A program made the translations under genes and the position numbers. From assembly GCA_033558025.1 (NCBI GenBank), contig JAUCEF010000002.1, positions 1,054,001 through 1,118,000 of the forward strand: a stretch of DNA of 64,000 bases, in the 5' to 3' direction. The first letter of the stretch is position 1. The number at the start of each line of letters is the position of its first letter. Below the pieces are notes generated by a model. The model did no database searches and was not told the DNA's origin. It was given only the letters and a program-made list of their open reading frames with translations. The stretch comes from Phytophthora sp. 'mugwort'. Lineage: Eukaryota; Oomycota; Peronosporomycetes; Peronosporales; Peronosporaceae. Below are positions 9,785-21,656 of this stretch, piece by piece.

Positions 9785-11655
9785 CTAGGAGGCAAGTGCA
9801 CCGGCGAGTACGCCAAACAGCACGGCATAATTGTTGCGATAGCGCGGCGATTTCTCGTCGAGGGTGAAACCGTCCCCAAGGAAAAGCTTCATGAACGCGA
9901 CAAGAAGTTTGGTGTCGGACTTCTTCTTTATCATCGCTCCGTCGAAGGAGCTCCACATGCGCGGCGTCTGGGCGTGCCACGCGGACCACGTATCATTAAG
10001 GTAAATCACCGTTGTTTGACGATGTCGCTTTTTCTGGGGATCTTGCGTGGTTGCATCCTCACTGACTTGTCCAAAGTCCCTCTTGTTTGCCGGTGTGCTG
10101 CAGATCTCAAATTCCAGATCCGCTAGACGAGCTTCGAGCTTTTGGTTCAGGCTGACTAACTGCTTGATCAAGACAGTTTGTTCCATCATCCTGGTGTCAT
10201 GTTTTCTTCTCCATCCAGTTTGCCTCCGCTGTCGTTATTGTCCGGCTTGTCTTCCTCATTGCATCCATAGGTCAGCTGAGACGACCAGGCAGAAGCTCAG
10301 AGATGGAGAGCCTACAGGCCACGACACAGTTTCCAAGCACAGTACGACGGAATCGTTCAGCTCCTTCATTGAAGGTGGTGGTGGATCAGGTACGTCGCCA
10401 ATACTTCGCTCACCCTGGTGTTCACGTTGAATTGTGTCTTGTTCATCCCAGTGCATGACTCGAACAAGAGCGCCATCAAGCGCGGAGCTTGGTCTGGATG
10501 TCTGTATTGAAGCTCCTGAACGATGCCAGCGGGACTTGAGCGTCAGGAGCCTTGCTCCTGAGGACCTTGGTCACCTTGTGATTCTCACTCGGTGTGTTGA
10601 AGACGTATGCAAATGCCTTGTTTGTCGCTGTCATGTTCCAGGGGCCACGGTCAAAGACCCATTGCGGGCTGAGAGATAATGACCCATTTGCGTGCTGGGC
10701 ACCACCTCGACAGAACGAATGGGATGTCAGCGCTTCGGTCACACCAGCCTTCTTTGCCATTCGGCCGAGAACACGGTTGACGTAGCTGTGGATACCCGGT
10801 ACGTTCTCCGTCTGCGATGCTTGCGATGCTGTCCCAGTTGTCTCTTCCGCGTTGCTTGTTTCTTCTGGGTGGTCAAGCAGATCGAGCAGCGGTGTTGTCG
10901 CTGTCATCACTACCGGTGCGCGCACAGATATGTCCGGAAGCTTGCACAAGAGCGCGCCGGTCGGGGAAGACTGCGTGGCCAGCGCAACGGCGATGGCGAA
11001 GAGAGGGCATGTGGTGAAATCAGCGTCCTCAAAGAGGGAAAGGCCCTGCTCTTCCAACGTCTTCATCCGCATAAAGCGCACGAAGAAAATATTGCCCGCG
11101 CTTATCGTCAGGTTGGCTTTGCGGAGGAGGGCCAAGTCCGACGCGCGGCCAAACAGGAACCAGAGGAGACACAGAAGTGCAGCGTCTTGGTAGTCGGCAG
11201 CTGTGGTAGCTGTAGAATACAAATACACCATCATTTGCTTCAGATCCATTTGTACACACTGGCGCCTTGTTCGTGAAGCCCCCGGAAGGATGCGTCTTGC
11301 AGTAGCGCTCAAGCGTCTGGCCCATCGTAAGAAGGCGCTTGTCGACAGATTAACGAAGCTGAGGGAACTGAACTAACAGCCAGTTCTTAGCCTGCCGATA
11401 TAGTACTGCATGACAGAGTGCCGCGACAGCGGAGCACCCTTCCTCCCTCCTTGAAAGCTAAATGCATACCAAACTTATTCATCACCGCCACCAGCGCATG
11501 CAGGCGGTGTCGCGCAGCATGCAATCCTTCACATAGTCGAACAATACACCCTCGTCACGCAGGAAACCCATAAAACATCTTACCGCATTCTCCTTGGCCT
11601 TCCTCGTGTTGGAAGGAGTCAAGTCGTCGATGTTCACCTTGGAGACAATTCAACG
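9785..11655 (-). mobile_element. Crypton-type tyrosine recombinase relic
   Basis: Reading the minus strand from about 11655: a core-binding segment (DDLTPSNTRKAKENAV...FLRDEGVLFDYVKDCMLRD) is followed after a frame change by MNKFGMHLAFKEG, then GQTLERYCKTHPSGGF, then the catalytic domain at 11312-10476. The catalytic domain has LWFLFGRASDLALLRK (first Arg), SHSFCRGGAQHANG (His and second Arg) and NKAFAYVFNT (nucleophilic Tyr), the R-HxxR-Y set of tyrosine recombinases. A C-terminal domain typical of oomycete Cryptons (SAWHAQTPRMWSSF..., KLLVAFMKLFLGDGFTLDE) lies at 10189-9785 after a stop at 10476. Cryptons move by recombinase-mediated excision and integration without terminal repeats. Several stops and shifts make this copy inactive. 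Confidence 0.8.
10476..11312 (-). pseudogene. Crypton tyrosine recombinase, catalytic domain
   Basis: This is the longest open block (278 codons) of the Crypton relic. It keeps the active-site Arg, His-x-x-Arg and Tyr in one frame, so the catalytic core decayed less than its ends. The first 20 or so codons are probably out of the original frame: the proper upstream sequence (GQTLERYCKTHPSGGF) is in another frame around 11325-11265, with the shift near 11245. Confidence 0.75.
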
Positions 11656-12769
11656 GTGTGCGGTCGGACGATTGCTGGATATGAAGGAAATATGCTATTG
11701 ACTGTATGCTTGTATATAACTGGCCATCCGCCTCCGACCGAATATGTCGGAGGCAGCTGGATACCGGACCGGCAAGTACATATATGCATCGATTGGCTAA
11801 AATAATATCCTATGTGAGTTTGGATTGATCATAAAACACGTTTAGTCGCGATTCGTACTTCATTGGACGAAATGCACAATACAATTTCGAAGTGTTGTCG
11901 GACCTTTGATCATATTCATACATAACAGCGTCAAGGCGATGGATCCTGACCATGCGACACGCCAGGTCTGTATATGGTACGGATCCTGGATCCGTCCCGT
12001 GGGGTGAGGTCCAAGTACTAGATCCGATGAGTTTTAGTGCACACCAGGTTGAAGATCCGTAGCTAAAGGGAGGTAGAGTGGAGACGGGTGGCCAGGAATA
12101 GGTTAGAAATGGGATCCTGGATTATAAGTAGTCCGTAGGATACGTTTTCGAATGGGATTCGAAGATAGATAGGCTAAGGTATAAATCAGAACCGAATTTG
12201 TATTGGAAGACAGACTTGACTATAGTATAGGGGATATCTATTGGCCCCATATATAAACCAAGACTAAACTTTGGCGATCTTCCTGCACACATGGCAGCCC
12301 CTGGATAGCTTGGCCAGGTCGCGCTCGCCCTCTGGTTTCACCCCCCCCCCCTCTCAAAATCCCGCTATTGGAGGCGGCAGGCATCGTAAAGGAACAAGGA
12401 CAACTCCTACAAGGAGCAAGGACACCTGAAGAAGGAACAACTCCGGATCCCGTATTTCTATTAGGGATCCACAAGGTCTACGCAAAGAGCTCAAGACCGA
12501 ACCAACACCGGATCTCGTGTGCAGGAATACCCGCACATATCCAACCCCTCCTAAGTCCCCACAAGAACATCCGAGGCCCACCAAGTGCGCATCTTGTGTC
12601 AATGAGAGAGCAGTACCAGCCCGTCGACGGGTACCCAAGGTGAACCACTCAGCAACTATACGGCCGTCGGAGTACCCCCTCCGTTAGTCGGTGTCTGGGT
12701 GAAGTGCGTGTGAGTTGGGATCCTACTGAATTTTTCCAGTGGATCCACTCCACCACAGCACAGCTTCGA
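11656..12769. other. non-coding, possible degraded LTR of the Copia relic
   Basis: No gene is recognised. The stretch lies just beyond the end of the Copia polyprotein and would be where a 3' LTR belongs. It is rich in GGATCC/GATCCTGGATC-like words around 11940-12130, and an 11-nt C run occurs near 12341. No second copy of it was found at the other end of the element, so an LTR call is not supported. Confidence 0.3.
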
Positions 12770-15700
12770 CTACTTAGTGTCTCCCACACCGGCCAGAGCC
12801 AGCAACTTCGTGAGACGCACTTTGTCCAGTGGTTTCGTGAACGTGTTTGCTGGGTTTACGTCACCTTCACCTTGTATACAGCCCAAGCACACCTTTCTCG
12901 ACCTGCTAGCAGAATAATTCAATGTGGCGAGTGCGACGACTTAGTTGGGGTTCGTTGTTAGTACATGTGCTGCTTGGTTGTCAATTCCAATGCGCAACTT
13001 CACACTGTTGAAGGAGAATCTCTTGCAAGATGTTGCTTTCTGCAACTGCTTCCATTGCAACTTCGCATGCAGCTATATATTCTGCCTCAGCAGTAGACAG
13101 CGCTACGATAGATGTCTTCGTGACATCCACGATACTGCTCCACGGGCCAATCTAAACACAAATCCGGTTGTGATCTTGCGAGTCGCCGGATCGTTGGCCC
13201 AGTCACTATCACAGATCTCTTCAAGCGACACAGTCTTTGAGTCTGATGATTGTCGGTCGTACGTGATCCCAAGGTTCACCGTGCTTGCCAAGTACCGCAG
13301 GGCACGTTTCAATGCATCAACATGTTTGCTTGATGGTTTAGCTACAAAACGACTTTGTTGGCTTAAAGCAAATACCAGGTCTGGTCGCGTACTTGTCGCT
13401 AAGTACATCAACATCCCAGTAGCTTCACGATAAGGGAGCTCGTGTCATTATCGTTGCCATCATCAAGCGGTACAAGGCGAGTATTCATCTCCATGAGATT
13501 GCCAGCTGCATGAGCATTCTCAGAGCCGAACTTCTCCAAAATTTCTCGAGAATACTAGCTCTGACGAATCGTAATCTGCTCTGCAGTCTGCACTTCTTCA
13601 ACACCAAGGTACTGGGTCAAGAATCCCTGATCCTTGATTCCGTACCCCTTCTCGAGGTCCACAAACAGTTTCACCTTCTGTTCTTTATCGTTGGTCGCCA
13701 GCATGATATCGTCCATGTACACCAGGATCAACATGATCTTCTCGCCCTCAACTTGTAGTACAGGCATGGCTCAGTCAGGGATCGTTGTTACCCGTGATCA
13801 AGTAGCCAATTGTTCAGCGCTGAATTCCATTCGCGACCGGACTGCTTTAGCCCATACAAAGCTTTCATCACGACATACATGTGGTCGTCGATCTCGCAGG
13901 GAAATCCTTCAATTGACCACACGTACTGGCGAATACCCAACATCGCATTTAGACATGCCGTGTTAATGTCCTCCATAAAGCTTCAAATTCAGTGCTGCTG
14001 TCAACCCAACCATCAATCGAAACGATGACATCCGAGCTACGGGCGAAAACGCCTCAACGGAAATCGAGTCCAGGTCGTTGGTGGTTGCGAGAGCCACAAT
14101 CCTCGCTTTTAAGCGAATTATGTAGCCCTGATGGTCCGACATTACGTCGTATACCCACCTGGTCTTGATCGGCTTTGCGTCCTCAGGAACATCCTCGCAG
14201 GATATCTCTTCCAGAACGTTCTTTGCCTTCAATGAAGCCATTTCCTCCAACTCAGCCTCACGCCAGAAGCCCGCATACTGAGATCGCATTGCCTCCCGAT
14301 GATTCCCCGGAATCTTGACATTACTAGCCCGAGTTGGCCTGTTATTCTTATCAAGGATGCGTGACGTACGCTGCGTGACATTCATCACATAGTCGTCCAA
14401 ATAGCTGGGTCGGCGACACACGTGATATTCACACGGAGTCCTGTGCGAGTTCGTTTCGGTTCCTGCTTCTCAGCACTCTCCTCGACTCGGATCTCCTCTG
14501 ATGGAGTCTCATCACGTTGACGTTTCCTCATCAACTGTCCGCAAACACTTGCAACTATGGTAGCATCATCATCTTTGTTACCATCTTCTGTTAGCTCTTC
14601 GTCATCAATGTGCTCCCCATCATCCACTACAGATCCGCATACAGCAGCAACCGACTCACTGTCATCACCAGGTGCAACATCCAGTAGTACATCTTCACCA
14701 TCCGATACTAAAGTATGCTGTGAGAGTTGTTGTCAGTCCAGCCAGTTCAGTAGGAATATTTGGCAAAGATGCAGTGACGCCATCGATCCCTGCTACAGTT
14801 GCGCTAGGAAAAACTTGCGACGCCTCCCTGAGCTCAACCCGTTCGTGGGAACTCGGAGCTGCGTTCACCTCGCCTCCCTCGAGATCCAGAGTTCTTTCAG
14901 CCATGGTCTTGTCATTCACCATCAAAGCCACAGTGTCCGCAGCATTGTCCACTTCGCTGTCGACTTCCCTGTCTAACTCAATAGCTGACTCGATGAGCGT
15001 AGAGCCCCCTTGTTTACTCTCAGTTATCTCTCGAATGCACAAAGTGCAAATTCTCTAAGTCAGTTTTCTCCAAAGCTACCTCATGTCTATCGCGGTACAT
15101 CGTGTCTTCAGCAACACGTAGATCTGCAACGAACTCTGCAGTGCTATTGTCCGGGAAAAAGACTTTGCAGTCTATTATGTCCTCTGCATACCCGAGTACA
15201 AAACCCAATCTAGCATTGTCATCATACTTCTTCCGTCCAGGTGTCGCCGAAACGTGGACATACGCGAGAGCACCGAATTTGCGAATGTGATGCAAGTCCG
15301 GCTTCGTGCCGAACATCATTTCATACGGTATCCCTTGTGTGCCTTTGTTGTATACACGGTTTTTGATATATACCGCGTTTCGTAGAGCTTCCTGCCACAG
15401 ATTCCTAGGGGATCCAGCTTCGTACATGGTTGCCTTTGTTATTTGAACGATAGACTGATGTGTGCGCTCGCATAAGTTGAACTGTGAACTAACTCTTAGA
15501 CCGACGAGAATGTGCTCAATGCCATGTGCGCTGTACCATGACTTCATCCCACTTTGACAAACTCGCCGCCCTTATCCGTCAAACGCTGGCGAACTCTGTA
15601 CTTATTGCGTTCTGCACCACTTAACTGCCTTCCCACTTGGCGTTCTGCCCACAACACATATTACTTTGATGTGTTGGTTGACCACACTGCTCAACTTGCT

Positions 15701-16335
15701 TGTAAGCATGTGTACTGTCACAAAGCGAGAGAATCCCTTCATAATGACAAGAACCGCCTCAAATCGAGTACCGTTATCCTTGCTCGGGATTAACAAATCC
15801 ACATACACAACTTGGTTTGGCGCGTTCGTCTTGCGGTTAAGTTTCTTCCGATGTGGCTGTTTCTTCTGTTTGCCGATATGGCACGCATCGCAAGTGCCAA
15901 GCTTACGCTGGTGCAAAATCATCCCCCGCGCAAGGCCTTTGTCCACCATCGTCTTCAAATACTGCGGGCCAGTGTATCCCAATCGCTCATGCCAAAGTGT
16001 CAGCGATACCACACCTTCTGCCGCCGTGAAGTTACATAATGGACGATTTTGTGGCCCGAGAGGCGCGCCATTATATGGATGACTCACGTGAAATTCCCAC
16101 GCAGCTTCGTGAGGTCTAGCAACAACAACCGTTCTTCCTTTGTCCATCATATGAAAGTTCTTGATTCACGATCGTAGTCGAAGTCAAATATTTGCTCAAC
16201 AGCCTGTCCAACTGACAGTAATCCGTGGGTTGCTCCCCGAACATAAAACACGTCGTTCAGGTAGACAACGACTTGCTCTCCATCTACTTCAGTTACTAGA
16301 GCCACAGTTCCAACTCCAGCTATCTGTGATGCCAA
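12770..16335 (-). pseudogene. Copia pol relic (protease-end, integrase, RT, RNase H)
   Basis: From right to left: the protease tail and GAG-pre-integrase (LWHERLGYTGPQYL..., CDACHIGKQ), the integrase core (VVYVDLLIPSKDNG at about 15800, then NLCERTHQSIVQITKATM), a Ser/Glu-rich linker (15042-14385), RT beginning with KPIKTRWVYDV near 14180, its active site VYMDD near 13720, and an RNase H (LSTAEAEYIAACE at about 13090, then KPLDKVRLTKLLAL) ending at TAG 12772-12770. At least six frame changes or stops are present. Confidence 0.8.
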
Positions 16336-16431
16336 AGTAGGAGTAACTCCGTGAATGTACTGAGACTGGTTCGATCAGGAGTAAACGCCATAGTACCATG
16401 GATTTCTCGTCACTGCGTGTTAGCTGCAGTG

Positions 16432-17358
16432 TCAAAAATACCACCAACTACTGCTCGTATCAGCTTCATCCTCACTCCGCTCAATGCCATCGTACCACCA
16501 GCGAGAAGGAGCATCAACTATGTTCGTCTCATGCACTTCTTCGGTGTCCGAGCCGTGTTGGCTCTGCTCACTGATCCCAGCCGGCAGTCTAGCATCGATC
16601 GTCATGAAATCCAGCGCGCCAATTTCCACTCCATCATCACGAGATGAGTCTGCTGGCACTCTGTCATCATGTCGAATAGCCACGTTAGCACGCTGTTTTC
16701 GCTTCTGCTCACAAGCATTAGCTCCACCCGTGTCCTGGTTATTCGAGTTTTCAGGACAATTAGACCTTAGATGCGCGGTGCTATCACAAATGAAGCATTG
16801 CTTCACCTTCTTCCACTTCTTGGAATCACTGAAATTGTCCTGCTGGTCTCCATTGCTCTCGGATTTAGACTTGTTTCCTCCGGCACTGTGGCCGCCGCTC
16901 TTCATTCCTCCGCGTTGTCCCCCTCCATAACTTGGCTTGGTACACCCTTTGACGACAGTCAGCAACTCGAATCAGTTCACGAGCACGCTCAGGTGTAATA
17001 AAGATATCCGCGGGGTTGTAACGAATCCCGCTTTCCAAAGCTTCGAACTCGTATTTATTTGACAAGCTGTTCAACATCAGTCCCAGCATGGTCACATCAT
17101 CGAATTGGTAGTTCAGTGAGATCAGTTCAGTCCGCAAATTAAACATTTTACTCAAATGCTTGTTGCATCTCTACCTTGGGTCAGCTTTGCCATTTCAAGC
17201 TCGTGCCGAATGCTCTCCACTCTATGAGCCATGGGTGTTGTTCTATTTTCCCTGCTCTCAAAAATGACACGCAATGCTCGCCACAAGTCCGTCCCCATGG
17301 TCTTGTCCCGAATTTGATGGAAGATGTCAGCTGGCAGTGACATCCGGATAAGCTGCAT
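16432..17358 (-). pseudogene. Copia gag relic
   Basis: Two overlapping minus-strand frames (17358-17152, 17155-16865) give the helical gag domain (LRMSL-like MQLIRMSLPADIFHQIRDK and LNSLSNKYEFEALES). A third (16965-16432) has a Gly-rich linker and a CCHC zinc knuckle (CFICDSTAHLRSNC). Frame changes separate them. Confidence 0.75.
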
Positions 17359-17429
17359 GAGGGTTATCTGGCCGTCGTCGAAGTCCTGCTCACACTCAGC
17401 ACTTGTCCGGTTCTACTGCAACACCTTTC

Positions 17430-17869
17430 ATCCACGATGTCTATGAGCCTCTTCTTCTTGAAGCTCAAAATAAATAAAAATAGAAAGTGGATCATGTGCC
17501 CATCTGAAAAAGAGGGTCACATAAAACGACCGACGGAGGAGAGCGGTTGCGAGCGCGCGTAACCGCAGCAAACCCGTGCGGGGTACCAGCGAAGCAGAGT
17601 CGCTCGGTATTTGCGGAGGCGAGCCCAGCGCCGAGCTTTGAGCACTGTAGCGGGCCAAATTTAAGAGTATTTTCCTCGCAGGAGCGCGGTGACTGCCTTT
17701 GCGAAGCAAAACCCAATTCTGCGATGCCACCGGTCCTCGGGAGGGCTAAGGTAAAGTGACATGTAAGACAATCAATACAAAACTACAGTGTAAACCAAAA
17801 ATGTGGCAGGGCTAGATGGGCACAGCAACACGTGCCAAAAAATAAAATACCGTATATAGCTTGTGCTTT
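17430..17869. other. GC-rich non-coding stretch
   Basis: No gene is recognised. 17540-17720 is rich in GCG-containing short inverted words (GCGAAGCAGAGTCGCTC and similar). It could be promoter or LTR debris, but no partner copy was found in the window. Confidence 0.35.
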
Positions 17870-18490
17870 GATTTTGTTAGTCCGTACCAGATGCCGCAAA
17901 CGAGCAGCCAGTTGCAGATCGGCGCCGCTAAGATGGCTTTGCAAAGAGCGACCATGCAGCACTTTGAGTGAGGCCGTCACGGATTCTTAAAGTGATAGAC
18001 ATCGGCTTCCATTTCCCGACGCCCAGGTAGTGGCTGGGTCGGCAATGCAGACGTGCTAGAACTTCGTTCATACCTTGAGCGTATCCGATGTCCGGGTGTA
18101 GGATAGCAAATACAAACAGGATATTTAGCGTATGTTGCTGTGCGATACCTCCACTGACGAAGGATTTAATCTCACTGCGGGTTCGAAACACGTCCTGTTA
18201 AAGCAAAACAGCAGCATAAAAAACATTGAAAGTCAGCGATTACCAATTTACCAGATGTGGGCTGGAGTGTCAAGCAGCCATGTTAAACCTTACGTTATTA
18301 GCCTCTTTCATGAAGAAACCGCCGCTGCGATGTTCAGCCTCTGTCCGAACGGCGCCATTACCGCATCAAGAGCAAGCGCCACCCGATTAAGTCACGCTTC
18401 CACCGGTCGTAGTCGTCTAGCCGGACCATTCGTGTGGATATCTTTCACCACGCCAAGCAGCACGCGCCCAGGGCAGCCATTTATGGCATG
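17870..18490 (-). pseudogene. TBC (Rab-GAP) domain gene fragment
   Basis: A first exon-like piece near 18470-18380 reads LLGVVKDIH and, in another frame, LDDYDRWKRDLIGWRLLL. A 3' splice site (GCTTTAACAG) precedes an exon beginning DVFRTRSEIKSF at about 18195, followed by ILFVFAILHPDIGYAQGMNEVLA, the classic TBC block (YxQGMN), and then helical debris (LKVLHGRSLQSHLSGADLQLAARL) to about 17870. TBC proteins stimulate GTP hydrolysis by Rab GTPases. The remnant lacks the rest of the domain and has stops and shifts. It keeps a splice junction, so it is a DNA-level fragment and not a retrocopy. Confidence 0.7.
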
Positions 18491-18658
18491 CATATTGATG
18501 AAGAACGAAGGAGAAATATAAATAATGCCATACAAGAAGGAGAACACAGAGCATCAATAATGACACGCACGACCAACAATACATTCATAATGACAAAATG
18601 ACAGTCATACTTGAGTTGTATTTGATTAGCCGCGGAGGCTGTCAATGGTGTGTACATC

Positions 18659-20440
18659 TCAGTAGGTCGCGTTCTGACGTAGGAACAGAATCTGCTCGAG
18701 CGTGATCGGGTGCAGGCCGTTGCGCTCGTTGCCGAATATGATTCTAGCAACGCTGAAAACCCTCTCGACTGTGTATGAGGTGGGAGAGATGCTGCGGAGC
18801 AGGACATACTGCTGCTCCTGCTCCACAAGCCGGTGTCGCTTCTGCAGACGCTCGACAAAGGGTCCGCCCTCTTCATCATCAGCTGAAGCATCCGTCACGG
18901 GTCCAACTACTAGCGGTCGTAGCGCAGCCTTATCGGCTATCGTCAACCGGACCGTGTTGCCAATAAGCACACGGACGCAGCCAACTCGAAGCCTGGGGTG
19001 TGGACGGTATCCGCTCGTGGCCCTGAAGAGATAACAATACCATCATTAGCACAGCATTCTCAAGCTCCCCTTGCACGCAGTAAACTTACCAATATAGGCA
19101 GCATATAGGGGATTGACAGCAAACGAGGCCGTCAAACTGTTCTTGATCATCCAACAGGTCAACGTCGATCCCTTGAAGGACCTTCGAAACGGATTCAACG
19201 TCTTTCAGCTCTTTGAGGAGAGCACGCAGACGTCGGTTCCGAGCAGGGGAGGGAAGCATATCAGCGATATGTCATCGTATTTATCCAGGTTCTCGAGAAG
19301 CTGAAGTAGCGTGCAGATCGAAAAGGTAGAACTCCAACGAGTATCCTGATGAATTACGGGGCGAAGGTCCATTTTAAGCCTACGATTATGCAAAACAATC
19401 GTAATTACAGTTATTTTAGGATAGTTAGCACAAATGTTAGCAAAATAAACACATTGTGACAAATTAAAAAACAACGTACCGTAGATTATCCGATTGGGTA
19501 AGCGTTCGGAGCTTGACCATCACAGACTGCACTTCTGCAAGGTGGCCTCGTGATCTCGGAGTTGCTGCTGCACTGCGCGGTTGAGTCGGTGTGCGGCGCA
19601 CCCGACGAGAGGGACGCCAACTAGCGTAGCAAGACGTCGGATGACGCTGCAGTTATCACCTACAATGAAAACACACTGGCGTAGATGCTTGCCAAAGTCG
19701 CGAGGCAGCATGTTAGCTAGGAACTTCCTGTGGGCAACAGCCGAAAGGTCGTCATCGGCCTCATTCAGGAGAGGGGCCATGCATAGCAGTGGTGTCTTCA
19801 CCTGCCGTTGACTTCGTAACAAGTAGAGGTACCAAGGTAGTGCTCCGACAAATGGGTCCATCCATCGAGGATGAGATTAAATACGTCCGGGAGCTCGGAC
19901 GTAATCGACCTCTCCACTGCTAGCATGACCCCTTACATCGTAGCCCGCAAGGTCTCTACGCAAATTGGATCCAATGTCGTGTAGCTAATTACAACGTAAA
20001 AGCACATCGTTAGCAACTGTTTTCTAAATCAGAATATAAAAGCAAGTGATTAACGTACCGGCGAGTCGTTCGGTTCTCGCAGAACGAAAGAGGAAGGTTG
20101 CTCGTAATTATTTAACGCAGCCACCCCTAAAGCTTCTGCGAGGTCCGTCGGATGTATTTGAGTAAAGACCCCGTCTCGGCCGTCGTGGCTTCGAGCACCT
20201 CCGCCTCGAAGCTATGGTGCTCGCGCCGCCTGCATGAGGTCGGTCTGCCCATTCCTGCGGGTCTGCTTTCGAACCGTGCCACAGCGACAAAGGAAGTACT
20301 CGAGGATAACTTCGTCGTAGTCGTAGCGGCACGGTTGAAAGAAAAACCCAGTCAAGGTGGGGCAGACGGGGCGCGGAACAAGACCATTGCGGAGGCTGGC
20401 TGGTGCTGGCTGGGCTGGAGTTGGTATGAGCTGCTTGCAA
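18659..20440 (-). pseudogene. hAT transposase relic (minus strand)
   Basis: In order on the minus strand: a BED zinc finger (VILEYFLCRCGTVRKQTRRNG, near 20330-20250), the catalytic-region block VFIVGDNCSVIRRLATLVGVPLVGCAAHRLNRAV (about 19680-19560), HQDTRWSSTFS (about 19360), and a C-terminal dimerisation block (SYTVERVFSVARIIFGNERNGLHPITLEQILFLRQN) ending at 18659. Frame breaks separate the parts. Confidence 0.78.
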
Positions 20441-21656
20441 AATGCTGAATGAAAGCTACGATCATTTGGGTGTGCTCTGTGTTTACTACAACGTAACGGT
20501 TGGTAAAGAGAGGACTGCAAACGTGATGGATACATTATGACATTAGATAGGTAGCCAAACATACATTATGACATGTTTGAGTCTGGCCAAAATTCATTTA
20601 CGTACGAAAATTGATGATCATTACCGGTATTATTATTGCCATGCTATTTTCGGCAGCCCTGCACGCGCCAAGCCAGGGTCGGAGAAGGAGGTATTCTCGA
20701 TTGCTGGAAACCTTGTTCATTGACTGTGACTTGATCGATGTCGGGAATTCCATTGAACGCCAGTGCACAGAGCTCCTCCTACTCGAGCGAGATGGGGATC
20801 TATTTGGTGGCTGCAGGATTTGCTTCAGGATCTCTGAGCGATCCATCGTGGCACCTACGTTGTAGGTGTCTGGCGGCCATTCTGCACCGACAGTTTTTTT
20901 TATTTTTTTAATCTTCCCGTCTGAAAGGCGAACGTGGAGGTACAGACAGCAAGGCTGAAATCGTTCCGCTCTCTGCGTATACGCCCTAGTCGTGAATAGT
21001 TCCCATTGCTTAGTAAAGCACGCACTCAGTGCCTCGGATACCATCCAAGTTAAGATACTGCCAAAGCGGGCCGAATTTGGGGTTGATCTTGGATCATTTG
21101 TCACAGAGCGTATGCGGGCCATGTGCCGAGGCATGTTAGCTGGAAGCTTCTGGTTACCTGGGACATACCGCGATAGGCCACGCTGGCTTCTAACTAGCCA
21201 TCTATCACAAGTACAACGACTTCTCAAACGAATGTCGAAGGCAATCCGATTCCGGTGTTGAATGGAGAACTTGTCCCGAAACCCTCACCAGGATCTTAGC
21301 GTGAAGTTGCCTCCGGCATTTGGACACAACACCACCGTTCATGTGAATAGAGTAGGGTTCCGAATTAATACTACTACTGAGAATATACTATAATATTTCC
21401 GAGAAATTATTCATTCGGTGAGGGCAAGATCAAAAATTTGATAACTTACTTTTAAAAATATCTTCGCTAACTCGAATGTCATGAAACCAGGGCTCAAACT
21501 ATTATCTGTATTTATCAATATTGCTGCCAGAGCCAGTCGTTTTGGTTGCTCCCGTGCACATCACGACAACACTACCGTCTAAAGCTTCACGACTCGGCTC
21601 ACGCAGTTTGTTAGTTCATTTCTACTTTCGCTAGCCACGCCAACAACACCAAGACC
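20441..21656. other. non-coding between two hAT relics
   Basis: Two long overlapping frames (20598-21227 minus, 20992-21261 plus) have no recognisable protein features and look like chance. An Inr-like CATTTCTACTTT at 21617-21628 sits 29 bp before the ATG of the right-hand hAT gene and is its probable old promoter. Confidence 0.45.

Larger units (their letters stand above)
12770..17400 (-). mobile_element. Ty1/Copia retrotransposon relic, no paired LTRs seen
   Basis: Gag, protease, integrase, reverse transcriptase and RNase H blocks follow each other on the minus strand in Copia order, in many frames. No matching LTR pair was found: the sequence beyond gag (17430-17760) does not resemble that beyond RNase H. 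The copy is therefore truncated or old. Confidence 0.8.

Noticed and set aside
17430..17760. Candidate 5' LTR for the minus-strand Copia relic
   Set aside because: It shows no similarity to the sequence at the other end of that element (11656-12769), so an LTR pair cannot be claimed.
20598..21227. 209-codon minus-strand frame between the hAT relics
   Set aside because: No recognisable domain, overlapping alternative frames of similar length, and no upstream promoter; probably chance.
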